A DNA stretch of 8,473 bases from CAYMCQ01 sp964389025. Lineage in GTDB: Bacteria > Verrucomicrobiota > Verrucomicrobiia > Limisphaerales > CAYMCQ01. The notes under the pieces are model-generated. The model made no database searches. It was not told the DNA's origin and saw nothing but the letters and a program-made list of their open reading frames with translations. Both the position numbers and the translations under genes were made by a program. The first letter of the stretch is position 1. Every line of letters begins with the position of its first letter. Shown piece after piece: positions 6,987-8,473 of this stretch. Location: NCBI GenBank assembly GCA_964389025.1, contig CAYMCQ010000117.1, positions 1 to 8,473 of the forward strand. The letters are read 5' to 3'.

Positions 6987-7775
6987 ATGAAAAGAATGCA
7001 AAACATTGCCAGCAAACTTCTCGCCTGCGGACTTGCGCTCTCCGTTTTCGCGCTCGCGTCCTCGCTTTCAGCCGCCACTTCCGGACAAGGCTCGGCCAAG
7101 GTGATTGATATCAAAGGCGCCGCGAGATACTCCACGGGCAACAACGTCTGGCAGGCGCTTCATGTTGGTGACGTGCTCAAACCGGGCACGCTGATCCAGA
7201 CTGCTTCACATTCTTCCGTGGACATCATTCTTGGCGAAACAGGCGGTGCGCTGCGCGCCGCCACTGGCACACTTAAGCTCAAGTCAGGCTCATCCAAGGG
7301 CGCGGCTCAGCAGGATGCCGTTCGCATGAGAGAGAACACTCTTCTGGCGATTGACAAGTTGTTGATCACAAGAACTGGTGCCGATGTTGTCAAAGAAACT
7401 GAACTGGATTTGCGCACAGGCAGAATTGAAGGTTCGGTGAAGAAACTTACGGGCGCTTCCAAATACGAAGTCAAAATCCCGAATGGCGTCGCCGGCATTC
7501 GCGGCACGGTTTTCAGCATCAGCGCGTCGGGAATTCTCAGCGTGTGGTCTGGTTCTATCGTGTTGGCCATCGTCGCCCCGGATGGGAGTATCACTACCAA
7601 GCTGGTCAATGAAGGAGAACAATACGATCCTGTGACAGGTTTGGTTAGCCCTAACACCCAACCAGAGCCGCCATTCAAATACGAAACGCTCACGCCGAAA
7701 ACCACCATTTACACCACGACGGATCACACCATCTACTTCATCTCTCCGACCACCGGTGCCGACCAGCCTGAGTGA
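6987..7775 (+). CDS. Secreted FecR-domain protein
   Basis: This 262-residue protein has a Sec-type signal peptide. A basic start (MKRMQNIASK) is followed by a hydrophobic core at about 11-26 and a likely cleavage after SSLSA (25-29). Cys14 in LLAC resembles a lipobox, but too little hydrophobic sequence precedes it, so a lipoprotein is less likely. The FecR-type beta-rich domain covers roughly 36-215. It includes GDVLKPGTLIQTASHSSVDIIL (61-82), a block around ELDLRTGRIEGSV (139-151), and PNGVAGIRGTVFSI (165-178) with the RGT signature. The Pro/Thr-rich tail (221-262) has no recognised domain. Classical FecR is an inner-membrane anti-sigma regulator paired with an ECF sigma factor; this protein has no cytoplasmic N-domain and no sigma gene nearby. 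A structural or ligand-binding role in the envelope therefore seems more likely than iron signalling. It follows the ligase gene after 90 bases with its own promoter-like sequence and Shine-Dalgarno site. Confidence 0.85.
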   Translation: MKRMQNIASKLLACGLALSVFALASSLSAATSGQGSAKVIDIKGAARYSTGNNVWQALHVGDVLKPGTLIQTASHSSVDIILGETGGALRAATGTLKLKSGSSKGAAQQDAVRMRENTLLAIDKLLITRTGADVVKETELDLRTGRIEGSVKKLTGASKYEVKIPNGVAGIRGTVFSISASGILSVWSGSIVLAIVAPDGSITTKLVNEGEQYDPVTGLVSPNTQPEPPFKYETLTPKTTIYTTTDHTIYFISPTTGADQPE

Positions 7776-7836
7776 CGGATTTCAAAGGCAGTGCTAGGAA
7801 AGTTCGCGGTGTTTCACCCTGCGGCTTCCGTAGAAT

Positions 7837-8136
7837 TTGCGAGTCTTGTTTGTGAACGTTTTTAGCCTTGATTTTATTGCGGCTACTTCGTTGTTACTTG
7901 GCGGTGCAAACCTTCACGCAGGCGGCGCTTTTTCCAATAATGCAAACGCCGCGCATAAGCATCACGCACAACAGGCGCGGGCCAGCCAGCGTCATCATCA
8001 ACAGCAAAACAATGCCAAGACGGCGCAGCACCATTTAAAAAGCGCCGCGCAATCGCAACTGCATCACCATCAGCTTGAGCAGGAGTCCAAGAAACAAAGT
8101 CTGCTGAAAGCGAAAACGCCCCCGGCGCCTCTGTAA
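7837..8136 (+). CDS. Small exported His/Gln-rich protein with periodic His pairs, unknown function
   Basis: I do not recognise this family. The frame encodes 99 residues from a TTG. Residues 1-28 resemble a signal peptide: Arg2, a hydrophobic stretch interrupted by Asp12, and possible cleavage after NLHA. The mature part is strongly enriched in His, Gln, Ala and Lys, and His pairs occur at 42-43, 53-54, 65-66 and 76-78, a spacing of 11-12 residues. In a helix this places them on one face, as expected for metal or acidic-ligand binding. It ends in a Lys-rich stretch and PPAPL. The start is uncertain. GTG at 7852 would give 94 residues, and a TAGAAT hexamer at 7831-7836 would favour that start if it is a -10 element, but TTG at 7837 supplies the positive charge of the signal peptide. 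No Shine-Dalgarno sequence is seen. The low-complexity composition means it could also be a chance ORF. Confidence 0.5.
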   Translation: MRVLFVNVFSLDFIAATSLLLGGANLHAGGAFSNNANAAHKHHAQQARASQRHHQQQNNAKTAQHHLKSAAQSQLHHHQLEQESKKQSLLKAKTPPAPL

Positions 8137-8200
8137 AAAAGTCGGCTTAAAAGTAACGGCGACGAATTCGGTTGGAAGCGGTTCGGCACCCAGCGCAGCC

Positions 8201-8229
8201 TTGACAAAAATTTTTCCTGCCCCAATTTT
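8201..8229 (+). promoter_or_regulatory. Promoter-like sequence upstream of tRNA-Lys
   Basis: A consensus -35 hexamer TTGACA (8201-8206) is followed after 17 bases by a weak AT-rich -10 candidate, AATTTT (8224-8229). Transcription would begin a few bases before the tRNA at 8243, a usual arrangement for a tRNA gene with its own promoter. The -10 match is poor, so the exact element is uncertain. Confidence 0.45.
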
Positions 8230-8242
8230 TCATTCTCCGGTT

Positions 8243-8318
<76 letters not shown>

Positions 8319-8473
8319 CTCTTTCAACGGGTTGCAAAGACCTGCCGCAGCGTCACCCGGCACAGTAATATCAAAAGTAGTAACAGCGATGTTTGGATTG
8401 GCTCGTGTTCTCGTCCAAGGAAACGCTGATTTAATCCCTGCGCTTTCATTTATTACTGACGGCTCGGCCCTCG

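Noticed and set aside
7805..7823. Hairpin CGC-GGTG-TTT-CACC-CT-GCG after the FecR gene as an intrinsic terminator
   Set aside because: The stem has a two-base bulge and no run of T follows, so it does not meet the criteria for an intrinsic terminator.
8210..8221. Shared 12-mer ATTTTTCCTGCC at 1566-1577 and 8210-8221
   Set aside because: It is short, partly homopolymeric and without matching flanks; one copy is at a gene junction and the other near a tRNA, so chance is the simplest explanation.

Overview
The window comes from a moderately GC-rich, Gram-negative-type bacterial chromosome. The gene content suggests Verrucomicrobiota (a Pedosphaera/Limisphaera-like lineage): a plant-like LeuC, a carbamoyltransferase/SxtJ/SGNH/DUF5989 set, a TPR-tailed O-antigen ligase and a secreted FecR-domain protein. 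That assignment is inference from family resemblance; no rRNA or other phylogenetic marker is present. All protein genes and the tRNA are on the + strand.

Layout. Positions 1-193 hold no gene I can support and are probably the upstream region of leuC. leuC (194-1564) encodes the large subunit of 3-isopropylmalate dehydratase. Only 15 bases later begins a tight run of five genes: a NodU/CmcH/TobZ-type O-carbamoyltransferase (1580-3397), an SxtJ-like small membrane protein (3402-3818), a membrane-anchored SGNH/GDSL hydrolase (3802-4830), a 52-residue DUF5989-type membrane protein (4827-4985, easily missed because of its size) and an O-antigen ligase-like polytopic protein with a C-terminal TPR tail (4998-6896). 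Gaps and overlaps between these five range from a 17-base overlap to a 12-base gap, so they are almost certainly one transcript; leuC may be its first gene. A 90-base gap with a plausible promoter and a dyad leads to a secreted FecR-domain protein (6987-7775). Then come a small, exported-looking His/Gln-rich protein with His pairs every 11-12 residues (7837-8136), a promoter-like sequence and a complete tRNA-Lys(CTT) (8243-8318). The last 155 bases (8319-8473) hold nothing I can call.

How the genes may work together. The ligase marks this as a surface-polysaccharide locus. The carbamoyltransferase would make carbamoyl-adenylate and transfer the carbamoyl group to a hydroxyl of a sugar or lipid-linked intermediate in the cytoplasm. 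SxtJ-like and DUF5989-like proteins are membrane partners found near such carbamoyltransferases but of unknown role. The SGNH protein, with its active site probably outside the membrane, could remove or transfer an ester group. The best candidate for a little-described system is therefore this four-gene module linked to a glycan ligase, possibly a surface-glycan carbamoylation and tailoring apparatus. Its biochemical role is inference. No insertion sequence, CRISPR array or convincing intrinsic terminator was seen.
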